The notes: generated by a model from the letters alone, not told the origin. Positions 35,645 to 45,353 are shown, counted from the first letter of the stretch. The stretch: DNA of 64,000 nucleotides from Pseudomonas sp. DTU_2021_1001937_2_SI_NGA_ILE_001 (GCF_032463525.1 NZ_CP135971.1:1674001-1738000), one strand, 5' to 3'. Numbers and translations are program-made.

Positions 35645-35887
35645 CAAAACCTCCGCAAAACAGCCAGACAATCGGCTTACGTGATCTTGACCGGTACAGC
35701 AGCAGGTTCGTTCAGAGGATTTTCGACGGATGTTGCCGAGTGGGACGCGATTGGCAATACCTGCATGCCAGGCGCCGCCGATGTGTCGGGCGAGATGGGC
35801 TGGAAGGTCACGACCAGGGCTGGCCGCAAGTGCCCCACAGGCCGACTGCCGGGGCTGGCAGCGACCTGCGGGGGTCAGGGGCGGGTG

Positions 35888-37969
35888 TCAGTTCTTGCTG
35901 GCTTCCACCCCGGCGGTGTTGTCCAACAGGCTCTTGGTCGCGGTCTGGATGAAGCTATCCAGGCGACGCTTGAGCTCGTCGGTCTCCGGTGCATCCGGAA
36001 TGACCTCGGCCGAAGGCTGGGCCCCGAGCTGGTACTCCAGCACCTTGGCCGGCATGTCCACCGGCTCGATGAGGATGCGATTGCCACTGAGGATGCCGAC
36101 CACCTGCTCGCTGCCGGAAGGCTTGATCACGCCGAAGCCCTTGTCGCCCTCAGGCAGGTTCAGCAGGTCGCGACCCCAGCACTGGTGGCGGGTTTCGCCG
36201 CCCAGGCGGCCCATGATGGTCGGCACCACGTCGACCTGGGTGCCGACTATGCTGCTGCGCTTGCCGAACTTCTCCTGGATGCCGGGGGCGATCATCAGCA
36301 GCGGGACGTTGAAACGCCCCAGATCCATTTCGGTGAGCTGGCGATTGTTGCCGAAGCCATGGTCGCCCAGCACCACGAACAGGGTTTCCTTGTAGTAAGG
36401 CTCCTTCTTGGCCTTCTCGAAGAACTGCCCCAGCGCCCAGTCGGAATAGCGCATAGCGGTCAGGTGCTCATCCAGCGAGCCGTGGCCGGTGACCCGCTCC
36501 ACCGGCAGGTCCTTGGGCAGCGCGTAAGGCGTGTGGTTGGACAGGCTCTGCAACAGGGCGTAGAACGGCTTGCCCTGGCCCTGACGGGCCTTCAGCTCCT
36601 GCGCGCCACGGTCGAACATGTCCTGGTCGGAGACACCCCAGGTGGGGTCCGAGAACACCGGGTTGACGAAGTCGTTGCGGCCAACGAAGTTGGTCATGCC
36701 CTGGTTGCTGAAGAACCCGGACTGGTTGTCCCAGGCGAAATCGCCGTTGTAGACGTACACGTCGTCGTAGTTACGCCCGGTGCTCAGCAACTGCGGCAGG
36801 CCAGACAGCTTGTGGCTGCCTTCCGGGGTCTGCATCAGGTATTCGAAGCCCGGCAGGTTGGGGAAGCAGGCCATGGTGGCGAACATGCCCTGGTGGGTGT
36901 GGGTGCCGTTGGAGAAGAAGTGGTCGAACAGCAGCCCTTCCTCGGCCAGCTTGTCGAAGTACGGGGTGATCTTGGCATCGCTGCCCAGCGCACCCACCGA
37001 ATGGCCGGCAAAGCTTTCCAGCAGGATGACCACCACGTTGCGGATCGGCAGAGTGTTCTGCGCCGGCGGGGTGAAGTCACGGCGAATCGCGGCCTTGTCG
37101 GCCTCGACCAGCTTGTCGTTGGCGGTCAGCAGCATGTCGCGAACGGTCTGCTGCGCCTGGTCCTGCGGCAAGGTGGCCTTCCAGATATTGTCACGGTCCT
37201 CGGACATGCGACTCTTGGCGGCGGCGATCAGCGTCAGGGTGCCGTTCAGGCCCAGCTGGTTGGCGAAATTCGACTCGGTGGTGTAGGCATCACCCCAACG
37301 CAATGGCGGACCTTGGCGCAGGGTGCCACGCGCAGCGACCACAGCGACCAGCAGGATCACCACGAACACACCGGCACGCAGGTACCAGGGCGCCCCTGCC
37401 GAGGCGCCGACGCTCGACGCCAGCGCCTGACGCGGCCGGGCGAGACGATCGAAACCCTTGAACACCAGGCTCAGCAGCCAGGTCACCAGCGCCCAGGCCA
37501 GCAGGTAACGCACCACCGGGAAGCCATACCAGAGCATGCTCAGCACGGTCTTGGGGTCTTCCTTGACGTACTGGAAGACCAGGCCGTTGAGGCGCTGGTG
37601 GAACTCCCGGTAGAAGTCCATCTCCATCAGGCCGAAGAACAGCGTGAGGCTGCCGACCAAGGTCAGCCAGAAACGGAACACCCCTCGCGCACGCATGGCA
37701 CGCAGGCTGAACACCGCGAAGAACAGCGGAATCAGCAGGTAGACGGTCAAGCGCAGGTCGAAGCGCATGCCATTGGCCAGCGCTTCGAGGAAGGTGGACA
37801 TCGGCGTGTCGCCGATCATCTCGCGGTTGTACACCAGCAGGCCGATGCGCAGCAGGGTGTACATCACCATCAGGGCCAGGCCGCTGAGCAGGGTATAGAG
37901 CAGGTGATGCTTGAGCGTGGGTTCAGGCAGGCGGGACAGGGCGTGCCGAGAGGCGTCCGTTTTGGCCAT
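35888..37969 (-). CDS. LTA synthase-like sulfatase family membrane protein
   Basis: 693 aa. Five membrane helices in the first 210 residues, then an extracytoplasmic alkaline phosphatase/sulfatase domain with NVVVILLESFAGHSVGALGS (catalytic nucleophile region), ESFAG, HQGMFATMACFPN and VVLGDHGFGNN (metal-binding Asp-His). Family members transfer phosphoglycerol or phosphoethanolamine to surface glycans (LtaS, OpgB). The ATG at 37969 fits the family start MAKxDASR; its ribosome site is poor. A GTG at 38032 would add 21 residues. Confidence 0.88.
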   Translation of the reverse strand: MAKTDASRHALSRLPEPTLKHHLLYTLLSGLALMVMYTLLRIGLLVYNREMIGDTPMSTFLEALANGMRFDLRLTVYLLIPLFFAVFSLRAMRARGVFRFWLTLVGSLTLFFGLMEMDFYREFHQRLNGLVFQYVKEDPKTVLSMLWYGFPVVRYLLAWALVTWLLSLVFKGFDRLARPRQALASSVGASAGAPWYLRAGVFVVILLVAVVAARGTLRQGPPLRWGDAYTTESNFANQLGLNGTLTLIAAAKSRMSEDRDNIWKATLPQDQAQQTVRDMLLTANDKLVEADKAAIRRDFTPPAQNTLPIRNVVVILLESFAGHSVGALGSDAKITPYFDKLAEEGLLFDHFFSNGTHTHQGMFATMACFPNLPGFEYLMQTPEGSHKLSGLPQLLSTGRNYDDVYVYNGDFAWDNQSGFFSNQGMTNFVGRNDFVNPVFSDPTWGVSDQDMFDRGAQELKARQGQGKPFYALLQSLSNHTPYALPKDLPVERVTGHGSLDEHLTAMRYSDWALGQFFEKAKKEPYYKETLFVVLGDHGFGNNRQLTEMDLGRFNVPLLMIAPGIQEKFGKRSSIVGTQVDVVPTIMGRLGGETRHQCWGRDLLNLPEGDKGFGVIKPSGSEQVVGILSGNRILIEPVDMPAKVLEYQLGAQPSAEVIPDAPETDELKRRLDSFIQTATKSLLDNTAGVEASKN

Positions 37970-38192
37970 GGATAGGAGGTCCGCAGGATTCGAGGTTGTA
38001 GTGGAAGGCCCTGGCGGCGTGACGGGACGCACACGTGAGGATCACGAATGCGCGTACCGCCGGTCCGCAGGGGAACCGCCGACTTCAGGAAGACGGCGGC
38101 CGATGATCGCCGCGCATGATGATCCAGGCAATGTGAAAATTATGTGGGAACACAATTGCTTAGGTCTTGTACGAGAAACCGGCGAGCGACGG

Positions 38193-38384
38193 TCAGACCC
38201 GCAGGTTGCCACGCGGTCCGGCCAACGCCCAGATGATCAGGCCAAGCACCGGCAACAGGGCGATGAGCAGTACCCAGAGAATTTTGATGCCCACCTCGGC
38301 GCTGCTCTTGAGCACGTGCAGGATGGCCCAGATATCCAGGGCCAGAATGATCAGGCCGATGAGGCTGTTGAAAGTCGATCCCAT
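38193..38384 (-). CDS. PLDc_N-type two-helix membrane protein
   Basis: 63 aa: MGSTFNSLIGLIILALDIWA, then a second helix ILWVLLIALLPVLGLIIWALAGPR. This is the phospholipase D N-terminal (PLDc_N) small-protein family. GGGGAG sits 8 nt upstream of ATG 38384. The longer upstream frame to 38651 is rejected because it overlaps the ZIP promoter region and lacks coding character. Confidence 0.82.
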   Translation of the reverse strand: MGSTFNSLIGLIILALDIWAILHVLKSSAEVGIKILWVLLIALLPVLGLIIWALAGPRGNLRV

Positions 38385-38556
38385 GATGGTACTCCCCGAA
38401 CAAAGGTGGTAAGGCTGTGGCAGACCCCTGTCCGGTATATCGGGCCAGGAGCGTTCCACTACAGAACCTGCCGGCGATGAAAGGTTTCCATTGAACCAAG
38501 CGCTCGCCGCAACGCTCGCAAACCAGAACTGCATCGTTTTACAAGAGGTCACTGCC

Positions 38557-39483
38557 ATGCCCGCCCCTGCTCCACTACGCTCGCTGCGCTCGACCTGGTC
38601 CGCACAGGTCCAGGCCGCTCCCCTGCTCAGCCTGGGTTTCCTGCTGGCCATCCTGATCGTGCTGGGCCTGGGCGTCGCCAGCCTCTACAACGCCTTCAAT
38701 GGCGCCAACCAGGCCAACCTCGACCACGCGCTGCTGGGCGGCAGTGCCGGTTTCCTGGCCACCGCGCTGGGCGCGGTCATGGCCGTGGTACTGCGCGACA
38801 TCAGCCAGCGCACCCAGGACATCATGCTCGGTTTCGCAGCAGGCATGATGCTCGCCGCCAGTTCCTTTTCGCTGATCCTGCCGGGGCTGGATGCCGCGCG
38901 GGAGATCACCGGCACCGGGCCGCTGGCGGCGGCTACGGTGGTCACCGGCCTGGGCCTTGGCGTGCTGCTGATGCTCGGCCTGGACAAGTTCACCCCCCAC
39001 GAACACGAGAGCGTCGGACGCCAGGGACCGGAATCCGAGCGCATCAACCGGGTCTGGCTGTTCGTACTGGCGATCACCCTGCACAACCTGCCCGAGGGCA
39101 TGGCCATCGGCGTCAGTTTCGCCGGTGGCGACATGAACGTCGGCTTGCCGCTGACCAGTGCCATCGCCATCCAGGACATTCCTGAAGGCCTGGCAGTGGC
39201 CCTTGCCCTGCGTGCCACCGGGCTGTCGCCGCTCAAGGCCATGCTGGTCGCGGTCGGTTCGGGCCTCATGGAGCCCCTGGGCTCGGTGGTCGGGCTGGGC
39301 ATTTCCAGCGGTTTTGCCATCGCCTACCCGCTGAGCCTGGGCCTGGCTGCCGGAGCGATGCTGTTCGTGGTGTCCCACGAGGTGATTCCGGAAACCCACC
39401 GCAATGGCCACCAGACCTCGGCCACCCTGGGCCTGATGGGCGGCTTTGCGGTGATGATGTTCCTCGATACCGCGCTGGGCTGA
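38557..39483 (+). CDS. ZIP-family metal transporter
   Basis: 308 aa, eight predicted helices. Helices 4 and 5 carry the metal-binding motifs HNLPEGMAIGVSF and QDIPEGLAVALAL. A cytoplasmic loop has DKFTPHEHESVG, a His-containing loop as in ZIP proteins. Similar to GufA/ZupT, importing Zn2+ and other divalent metals. AGAGG lies 8 nt before ATG 38557. Confidence 0.9.
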   Translation: MPAPAPLRSLRSTWSAQVQAAPLLSLGFLLAILIVLGLGVASLYNAFNGANQANLDHALLGGSAGFLATALGAVMAVVLRDISQRTQDIMLGFAAGMMLAASSFSLILPGLDAAREITGTGPLAAATVVTGLGLGVLLMLGLDKFTPHEHESVGRQGPESERINRVWLFVLAITLHNLPEGMAIGVSFAGGDMNVGLPLTSAIAIQDIPEGLAVALALRATGLSPLKAMLVAVGSGLMEPLGSVVGLGISSGFAIAYPLSLGLAAGAMLFVVSHEVIPETHRNGHQTSATLGLMGGFAVMMFLDTALG

Positions 39484-39487
39484 CGGA

Positions 39488-40012
39488 TCAGGCCTCGCCT
39501 TGGCGCGCCTTGAGCGCCGGGGCGGCATGAATGCCGACCTCGGCGGCCAGTTCCAGCACCCGCTGTTCGTCACAGCCGTACACCAGCACCGCCTGCAGTT
39601 CGTCATCCAGCGGCTGGCTGAAGTCCATCAGTACATAGCCGCCCATCTCCTTGTTCATGCTGCCAAGCTGGATCTGGATGCGATTCAGGGCGGTCAGCGG
39701 CTCGGTCTTGGCCAACTGCTTGGGCTTGATGTTGAACGGCACGCTGGGCCCGAATGAGGCGACGATCTGCGCGAACAGGTCCATGTAACTGTCGGCCTGG
39801 AACAACACGGTGTCCGGCAGGCTGCCCACCACCACCCATTCACCCAGGGGGATCGGAAAGCTGTCGTCGTAGTTGATGTCGGGATTGGCCGCCAGGAAAC
39901 CTGCCGGGTCGGCGTAGGCCTGCGCGGCTTCGTCGGCAATGCGCTCGATATCCGGCTCGCTCATGCAGCCGGAGCTGATCTTGCTGATGAGTTCGAGCAG
40001 TGAAGCTTTCAT
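39488..40012 (-). CDS. conserved hypothetical protein, 174 aa
   Basis: Soluble acidic protein beginning MKASLLELISKISSGCMSEP and including FPIPLGEWVVVGSLPDTVLF. Not recognised. GAGGA lies about 7 nt upstream of ATG 40012. It lies 70 bp downstream of the ankyrin gene on the same strand, so they may be co-transcribed. Its stop is 4 bp from the convergent ZIP transporter stop. Confidence 0.75.
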   Translation of the reverse strand: MKASLLELISKISSGCMSEPDIERIADEAAQAYADPAGFLAANPDINYDDSFPIPLGEWVVVGSLPDTVLFQADSYMDLFAQIVASFGPSVPFNIKPKQLAKTEPLTALNRIQIQLGSMNKEMGGYVLMDFSQPLDDELQAVLVYGCDEQRVLELAAEVGIHAAPALKARQGEA

Positions 40013-40082
40013 GGGGGATCCTCGGCCGGCGAAAAGAGGCGCGCAGGATAACGGGAAAACCCGCCCGCCTCCATCGTCAGGG

Positions 40083-40610
40083 TCAGCCGAAGCGGGCCAG
40101 TTGCTCGGCGGTCTCCGGAGCGCCCATGGCCTGCGCAGCACCCAGCGCGGTCACGCCACGCGCATCACGCGCCAGTGGGTCGGCGCCTTGCGCCAGCAGA
40201 TAGTCAACAATCGCCGTGCGATTGAACATCGCTGCCATCATCAGGGCGGTGCGGCCGTCGGCCGAGGCCCCCTCGACGCTGGCACCGGCCTCGATCAACG
40301 CCTTGACCACCGCCAGGTCGCCCTTGAAGGCTGCGCCAGCGATCGGGCTCTGGCCGTTGTCGTTACGAATCTCGGGGTCAGCCTTATGACGCAGCAGCAC
40401 CTGCACCGCTGGCAGATGCCCGTGATAACTGGCCAGCATCAGCAGCGTGTCGCCCTTGTGATTGCGCAGGTTGACCGGCAGGCCCTTCTCCAGCAGGCGC
40501 TCGAGCATCAGGGCATCACCCTGGCGAGCGACATCGAAGACCTGCTCAGCGAACTCGGCGGCTTCTTCATCGGTCATTACCTGGGCGGCGTTGGGGTGTG
40601 CATCGGTCAT
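40083..40610 (-). CDS. ankyrin-repeat protein (AnkB-like)
   Basis: 175 aa with three to four ankyrin repeats: NHKGDTLLMLASYHGHLPAV, NDNGQSPIAGAAFKGDLAVV, SADGRTALMMAAMFNRTAIV and a final DARGVTALGAAQ. No signal peptide, so cytoplasmic, unlike periplasmic P. aeruginosa AnkB. AAGGAG lies 7 nt upstream of the ATG. Role probably protein binding. Confidence 0.88.
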   Translation of the reverse strand: MTDAHPNAAQVMTDEEAAEFAEQVFDVARQGDALMLERLLEKGLPVNLRNHKGDTLLMLASYHGHLPAVQVLLRHKADPEIRNDNGQSPIAGAAFKGDLAVVKALIEAGASVEGASADGRTALMMAAMFNRTAIVDYLLAQGADPLARDARGVTALGAAQAMGAPETAEQLARFG

Positions 40611-40871
40611 GTGGCGCTCCTTGTGGCGAATCCGGCATCTATGTCTTGCAACAGATGACCGCCAGTCTTACCGGCGGTTCGTTCTACGTCAAAACCGTCG
40701 CGTCTATCAGATTGATAGAGAAGATTGCGGAACTCTACCGGCCTTTCGCGGTTGTGGGACGACCGGCAAAATGCAGGATGCCCGACGGGCATTCATGCAA
40801 ATTGCACGACGCACGATTTGAGCTGATTTTTTAAGCTATTGATTTTAAAGGATTTAATTATTTATCAAGTC

Positions 40872-40887
40872 TGGCACAGACACTGCA
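40872..40887 (+). promoter_or_regulatory. sigma-54 promoter
   Basis: TGGCACAGACACTGCA matches TGGCACG-N4-TTGCA with the exact GG-to-GC spacing. It sits 54 bp upstream of the DUF3509 gene, with an AT-rich stretch just upstream (40828-40865) that could take IHF or an activator. Confidence 0.75.
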
Positions 40888-40940
40888 ATCCATTAGGTCA
40901 GAACGTTTTCCCATTGCTTGGACTAATGGAGCTGCCAGAC

Positions 40941-41219
40941 ATGACTTTCATTCAGGAAAAATTCGCTTCGGTCTTCTCCGACTACCAGGTCACCACCCAG
41001 GCTCGCCCAGACGGCGGCGTGTTGCTGACCCTGCGTGACCAGCAAGGCAAGGAGACTCGTCGCTGTGTGTCTTACGCTCAGCTTCATACCCCCGTGCAAC
41101 TGGAATGGGTCATCAGTGCCATCCGTCGCGACCTCGCCGCACAAGCCAGCGAGCTGCCAGCCATTTCGATGCTGCAAAGCCAGCACCGTTTCGACCTGCC
41201 GACCTATCACAGCCGCTGA
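40941..41219 (+). CDS. DUF3509 family protein
   Basis: 92 aa, soluble; includes FSDYQVTTQARPDGGVLLTL and ISAIRRDLAAQ, matching the small Pseudomonas DUF3509 family. TGGAG lies 10 nt before the ATG. A sigma-54 promoter precedes it and a strong terminator follows, so it is a single-gene unit under enhancer-dependent control. Confidence 0.8.
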   Translation: MTFIQEKFASVFSDYQVTTQARPDGGVLLTLRDQQGKETRRCVSYAQLHTPVQLEWVISAIRRDLAAQASELPAISMLQSQHRFDLPTYHSR

Positions 41220-41270
41220 GTCGATGGCGCCATTCGGCGCCGCCCACTGCATTTCCACACCCTCGTTTGT

Positions 41271-41299
41271 ACCGCAGCCTTGGCGCTGCGGTTTTTTTT
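41271..41299 (+). terminator. terminator of the DUF3509 gene
   Basis: CCGCAGC / GCTGCGG stem, 6-nt loop, eight T residues. Confidence 0.85.
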
Positions 41300-41320
41300 G
41301 CCCGTGGGTAATGCCCCCGC

Positions 41321-42013
41321 TCAGTGAATGAGTCCGCGGCACAACGCCTCGCCCACCGCCTGGGCGCGGTTGGCCACTCCCAACTTGCCGTAGATGGCCT
41401 TGAAGTGATACTTCACCGTCGACTCGGAAACCGCCCGGATACGTGAAATCTCATGGTTGGTCTTGCCCTCCCGCGCCCAGCGCAGAATCTCCAGTTCGCG
41501 CTCGCTGAGCGCCTGGGAGCGCAGCGGCACACCCCGCCCGACCAGATGCAGCACCGGTACCAGGCTGCTGACCAGGTACTTGTCTTCGTTATCCAGATGG
41601 CGTTGCAAACCGCCCAGCGTGCACACCGAGATGACCCCGGTACTGGCCGAGCAATGACTGGCATAACCGTAGGACTGCGCAGGCAGCAGCCCAGCTCGGC
41701 GCAACGCCTGCAGATAATTCGGGGGCGCCGGGTACAGCCGCAGTGCGTCGCGCCAGTCGACGAAGCCGAGCTGGTTGCGACAATGACGCACCACGGGGTC
41801 ATCGGCCAACGGGTAATCCTTGAGGAAGAAGTCCGCCTGGGCGGGCGGCAGGTTGGCCCCCACACAGGTCAGCAACAGGGGCCCCTTGAACTGATAGAAC
41901 AGCGCCAGCGTGCAGTGGCACTCCTGACACAGCCAGTGCAAGGCGTTTTCGATGGCCAGACGGCCATCCGGTTCAGCGATACTGCTCAGCATCTGTCTTA
42001 CGAGTAAGTTCAT
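41321..42013 (-). CDS. LuxR-family regulator, solo
   Basis: 230 aa. The N-terminal 150 residues resemble the acyl-homoserine-lactone binding domain (PLADDPVVRHC with the Asp-Pro pair; FVDWRDAL with the conserved Trp). The C-terminal LuxR HTH is LSERELEILRWAREGKTNHE...STVKYHFKAIYGKLGVANR. Two aromatic pocket positions seem replaced (expected Trp57 and Tyr61 align with Gln and Phe), and no luxI lies nearby. It is probably a LuxR solo that senses another signal. The 299 bp upstream (42014-42312) hold no supported gene. Confidence 0.85.
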   Translation of the reverse strand: MNLLVRQMLSSIAEPDGRLAIENALHWLCQECHCTLALFYQFKGPLLLTCVGANLPPAQADFFLKDYPLADDPVVRHCRNQLGFVDWRDALRLYPAPPNYLQALRRAGLLPAQSYGYASHCSASTGVISVCTLGGLQRHLDNEDKYLVSSLVPVLHLVGRGVPLRSQALSERELEILRWAREGKTNHEISRIRAVSESTVKYHFKAIYGKLGVANRAQAVGEALCRGLIH

Positions 42014-42312
42014 GATCGTGCGGCGGGTCCTGGCACGGCGTCACGCCGCTGCAAGGCGGCGCGGACGACACGGGTTGATCCAGCCGGCGAACTTACATGA
42101 AGCGAAAAGCCGTTTATCCCCCAGGTGAACAATCAGCACTTGCTGACGTTCAGACGACGCAAGTCCTACCCGAAGCTCGGACTCGCCCGACGTTTACTGC
42201 AAAGACCAAGACACCCTGAAAGGGACCGGCCCGGATCACGCCTGCTGACCTGTATTGCGGCTAACGCGGCCGGCACAGGCGGAAACACACCCGGCCCAGG
42301 GCAGTGACGGGT

Positions 42313-42837
42313 TCAGTAATCCAGGCGCGGGAAACGCCGGGCGATGTCGTCACCGGTGGCCTGGTCGGCCTGCTCATCGGCCGCGGCAGCCAGCCTGGCC
42401 ACAACCAGGCAAGGGTTGTCGCCGCTATCGACCCAGTGCGCGGTGCCGGCCGGCAGCTGGAGCAGGTCATGCTTTTCGCAGACCAGTACCTGCACGCAAT
42501 CACCCTGGCGCAGATAGACCATGGCCCGCCCGGCCAGGAACCAACGCAGTTCGTCGGTGCGCGTGCGATGTTCTTCGGTCCAGCCAGCCGGGAGTGGATC
42601 TTGCGGCCCGCCCTGGCTGACCACCTGGCGAACGCTCAGACCGTATTCGGCACAAGCGGCCTGCAACTGGGCCTGGGCAGCGGCGTCCAGTTCACCCGGC
42701 GCCACCCGCCCCTGCACCGTGCGCCGGGCAAAACCGATGCCCTGCCCGGCCAGGGTCGCGGCGATGTCCTCAAGGTGGTTGAGGACCTTCAGGGGGACCT
42801 CGGGGCTGGACAGTGAGTAAACGAACAGGCTGCTCAT
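42313..42837 (-). CDS. acireductone dioxygenase-like cupin
   Basis: 174 aa, aligned along its length to ARD (MtnD) of the methionine salvage pathway: starts MSSLFVYSLSSPEVP, ends GDDIARRFPRLDY. ARD binds Fe or Ni through His-x-His, Glu and His. Here His90, Glu96 and His134 (PAGTAHW) keep the family spacing, but position 92 is Thr instead of His. AAGGAG lies 8 nt before ATG 42837. There are no mtn genes nearby. It could be a paralogue with changed metal chemistry. Confidence 0.85.
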   Translation of the reverse strand: MSSLFVYSLSSPEVPLKVLNHLEDIAATLAGQGIGFARRTVQGRVAPGELDAAAQAQLQAACAEYGLSVRQVVSQGGPQDPLPAGWTEEHRTRTDELRWFLAGRAMVYLRQGDCVQVLVCEKHDLLQLPAGTAHWVDSGDNPCLVVARLAAAADEQADQATGDDIARRFPRLDY

Positions 42838-42910
42838 CGAAGGACTCCTTGGCCGGCACAGCGAAGGCGTCGCCGCCGGCTCGAAACGAAACACGGGTTG
42901 CCGGCGACCA

Positions 42911-44071
42911 TCAGACGGCCCGGCGCGGTAGATACAGGATCAGCAGGCTGGCACCCAGTGCCGCCAGGCTGGCGATGGCGAAGGTCCAGGCAGGCCCCAG
43001 ACTGGTCCAGGCATAGCCGGAATACAGCGCACCCAGCGCCCCACCGATGCCCGACAGCGCCGCATAGAACGCCTGGCCCTGGCCCTGCTGGCGCGCGCCG
43101 AAGCTGTGGCGCACGAAATGAACCGCCGCGGCGTGAAAACTGCCGAAGGTGGCGGCGTGCAACAGTTGCACCGGCAGCAGCACCAGCAGATGGTCGGCCC
43201 ACTGGCCCAGCAGCAGCCAACGCAGCGCGGCGAACAGGAAACTGAGCATCAGGACCTGGCGTACCGCAAAACGCTGCAGGATCCGCCCCATGGCCATGAA
43301 CATCAACACTTCGGCGACCACGCCCAGCGCCCAGAGCAGGCCGATCATTCCGCGGCTGTAGCCGAGGGCTTCGAGGTGCAGAGTCAGGAAGGTGTAGTAA
43401 GGCCCGTGGCTGAGCTGCATCAGGGCCACGCTGCCATAGAACGCCAGCACGCCTGGACGCAGCAACTGAGCCAGGAAACCGCTGGCGCCATGTGTCTCGG
43501 CATCGACGGCGGGCTGGGCATTGGGCACCTGCCAGCTGGCCAGCGCGATACCGGCCATGATCGTCATGACGATCCACGGATAGAGCGCCAGGCTGAACCA
43601 CTCCAGGGCCAGCCCCAGCACCACGACGGCGAGCATGAAGCCCACCGAGCCCCAAAGACGCACCTGGCTGTAGCGCCAGGGCTGATCCTTCAGGTGTGCC
43701 AGGGTGATGACCTCGAACTGCGGCAGAATCGCGTGCCAGAAGAACGCGTGCAAGGCCATGACCATGGCCAGCCAGAGGTAGCTCTTGTCCACCAGGATCA
43801 GCGAAAAGGCCAGCAGGGTACAGGCTGCGCCAGCGCGCACGATGACCAGCCGCTGGCCGGTGCGGTCGCCCAGCCAGCCCCACAGGTTGGGAGCGATGCA
43901 GCGCATCAGCATGGGAATGGCCAGCAACTCGCCAATGCGCGCGCTGGGGAACCCCAGATAATGCAGATAGAGCGCCAGGAACGGCGCCGAGGCGCCGAGC
44001 AACGCGAAATAGAACAGGTAGAAGCCGGACAGCCGCCAGTACGGCAGGCTGCCCGAGGACGGCTCGGCCAA
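42911..44071 (-). CDS. MFS transporter, HcaT/PPP-like
   Basis: 386 aa, twelve predicted helices. Start YWRLSGFYLFYFALLGASAP and GELLAIPMLMRCIAPNLWGW resemble the 3-phenylpropionate transporter (HcaT) branch of MFS_1-like proteins. QVRLWGSVGFMLAVVVLG is the conserved mid-segment. Substrate cannot be read. It sits 6 bp downstream of aroC on the same strand and is probably co-transcribed with it. Confidence 0.87.
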   Translation of the reverse strand: MAEPSSGSLPYWRLSGFYLFYFALLGASAPFLALYLHYLGFPSARIGELLAIPMLMRCIAPNLWGWLGDRTGQRLVIVRAGAACTLLAFSLILVDKSYLWLAMVMALHAFFWHAILPQFEVITLAHLKDQPWRYSQVRLWGSVGFMLAVVVLGLALEWFSLALYPWIVMTIMAGIALASWQVPNAQPAVDAETHGASGFLAQLLRPGVLAFYGSVALMQLSHGPYYTFLTLHLEALGYSRGMIGLLWALGVVAEVLMFMAMGRILQRFAVRQVLMLSFLFAALRWLLLGQWADHLLVLLPVQLLHAATFGSFHAAAVHFVRHSFGARQQGQGQAFYAALSGIGGALGALYSGYAWTSLGPAWTFAIASLAALGASLLILYLPRRAV

Positions 44072-44077
44072 GGCGCC

Positions 44078-45169
44078 TTACAACTGGCCGAGCACTGGCG
44101 TGGCGACACGCACGTCGGCGTTCTGTGCCCGATGGCGCATCAGATGGTCGAGCAGCACGATGGCCATCATCGCCTCGGCGATGGGTGTGGCGCGAATGCC
44201 GACACAGGGGTCGTGCCGGCCCTTGGTGATGACATCCACCGAGTTGCCATGCACATCGATGGAACGCCCGGGGGTGGTGATGCTCGAGGTCGGCTTGAGC
44301 GCCAGGTGCGCGATGATCGGCTGGCCGGAGGAAATACCGCCGAGGATGCCGCCGGCCTGGTTGGACAGGAAACCCTCCGGGGTCAGCTCGTCACGGTGCT
44401 CCGTACCGCGTTGCGCGACACTGGCGAAACCGGCACCGATCTCCACGCCCTTGACTGCATTGATGCTCATCAGCGCATGGGCCAGGTCGGCATCCAGGCG
44501 GTCGAAGATCGGCTCGCCCAGGCCAGGCATCACGCCTTCGGCGACCACGGTGATCTTCGCGCCCACCGAATCCTGATCACGACGCAACTGGTCCATGTAG
44601 GCTTCCAGCTCGGGCACCTTGTCCGGATCGGGCGAGAAGAAGGCGTTCTGCTCGACGCAGTCCCAGGTCTTGAATTCGATGGGGATCGGCCCGAGCTGGC
44701 TCATGTAGCCACGCACGCGGATGCCCTGGCTGGCCAGGTACTTCTTGGCGATGGCGCCGGCCGCCACGCGCATGGCGGTCTCGCGCGCCGAGCTGCGGCC
44801 ACCGCCACGGTAGTCGCGCTCGCCGTACTTGTGGTGGTAGGTGTAGTCGGCGTGGGCCGGGCGGAACAGGTCCTTGATCGCCGAATAGTCCTTGGACTTC
44901 TGGTCGGTGTTGCGGATCAGCAGGCCGATGGAGGTGCCGGTGGTGCGACCCTCGAATACGCCGGAGAGGATCTCGACCTCGTCGGCCTCCTGGCGCTGCG
45001 TGGTGTGACGGCTGGTACCCGGCTTGCGACGATCCAGGTCTCGCTGCAGGTCTTCGACGCACAGCTCGACGCCGGGCGGGCAGCCATCGACGATAGCGAC
45101 CAGCGCCGGGCCATGGCTTTCGCCGGCGGTGGTGACAGTGAACAGCTTGCCGAAAGTGTTGCCGGACAT
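44078..45169 (-). CDS. aroC: chorismate synthase
   Basis: 363 aa, full length. Makes chorismate from EPSP, the last step of the shikimate pathway, using reduced FMN. Signatures: [36 protein letters not shown] and [17 protein letters not shown]. Start at 45169 ([10 protein letters not shown]), as in the family. The region aroC, prmB, smrB resembles the E. coli aroC-prmB-smrB locus, although two extra genes lie between aroC and prmB here. Confidence 0.97.
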   Translation of the reverse strand: MSGNTFGKLFTVTTAGESHGPALVAIVDGCPPGVELCVEDLQRDLDRRKPGTSRHTTQRQEADEVEILSGVFEGRTTGTSIGLLIRNTDQKSKDYSAIKDLFRPAHADYTYHHKYGERDYRGGGRSSARETAMRVAAGAIAKKYLASQGIRVRGYMSQLGPIPIEFKTWDCVEQNAFFSPDPDKVPELEAYMDQLRRDQDSVGAKITVVAEGVMPGLGEPIFDRLDADLAHALMSINAVKGVEIGAGFASVAQRGTEHRDELTPEGFLSNQAGGILGGISSGQPIIAHLALKPTSSITTPGRSIDVHGNSVDVITKGRHDPCVGIRATPIAEAMMAIVLLDHLMRHRAQNADVRVATPVLGQL

Positions 45170-45353
45170 GCAGAGGCTCCGAGAAAGACCAGTTCGATCA
45201 GGTTGTGTACGAAACATCGCTGAGCACGATCATCGACCTTTCGTACAGACCCTGGGCAGGCGCGCAGTATACGCAGGCTGGCCGTGCAGTTCACCCTCGA
45301 ACCTTCAGGCAGGCCACGCGTCCAAGGCTCAACTCCTCAATAATGGCCATCTG

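Noticed and set aside
35363..37975. 870-codon open frame opposite the LTA-synthase-like gene
   Set aside because: It mirrors the sulfatase gene; its translation is rich in Gln, His and Arg with no domain, while the minus strand has clear motifs.
42030..42055. Possible sigma-54 site TGGCACGGCGTCACGC
   Set aside because: The -12 half lacks the TTGC element at the right distance.
42096..42218. 40-codon frame starting MKRKAVYPPGEQ
   Set aside because: Weak start context and no conservation signal that I can see; likely chance.
43106..45223. 705-codon open frame opposite the MFS and aroC genes
   Set aside because: Shadow of aroC and the transporter caused by high GC; no family pattern.
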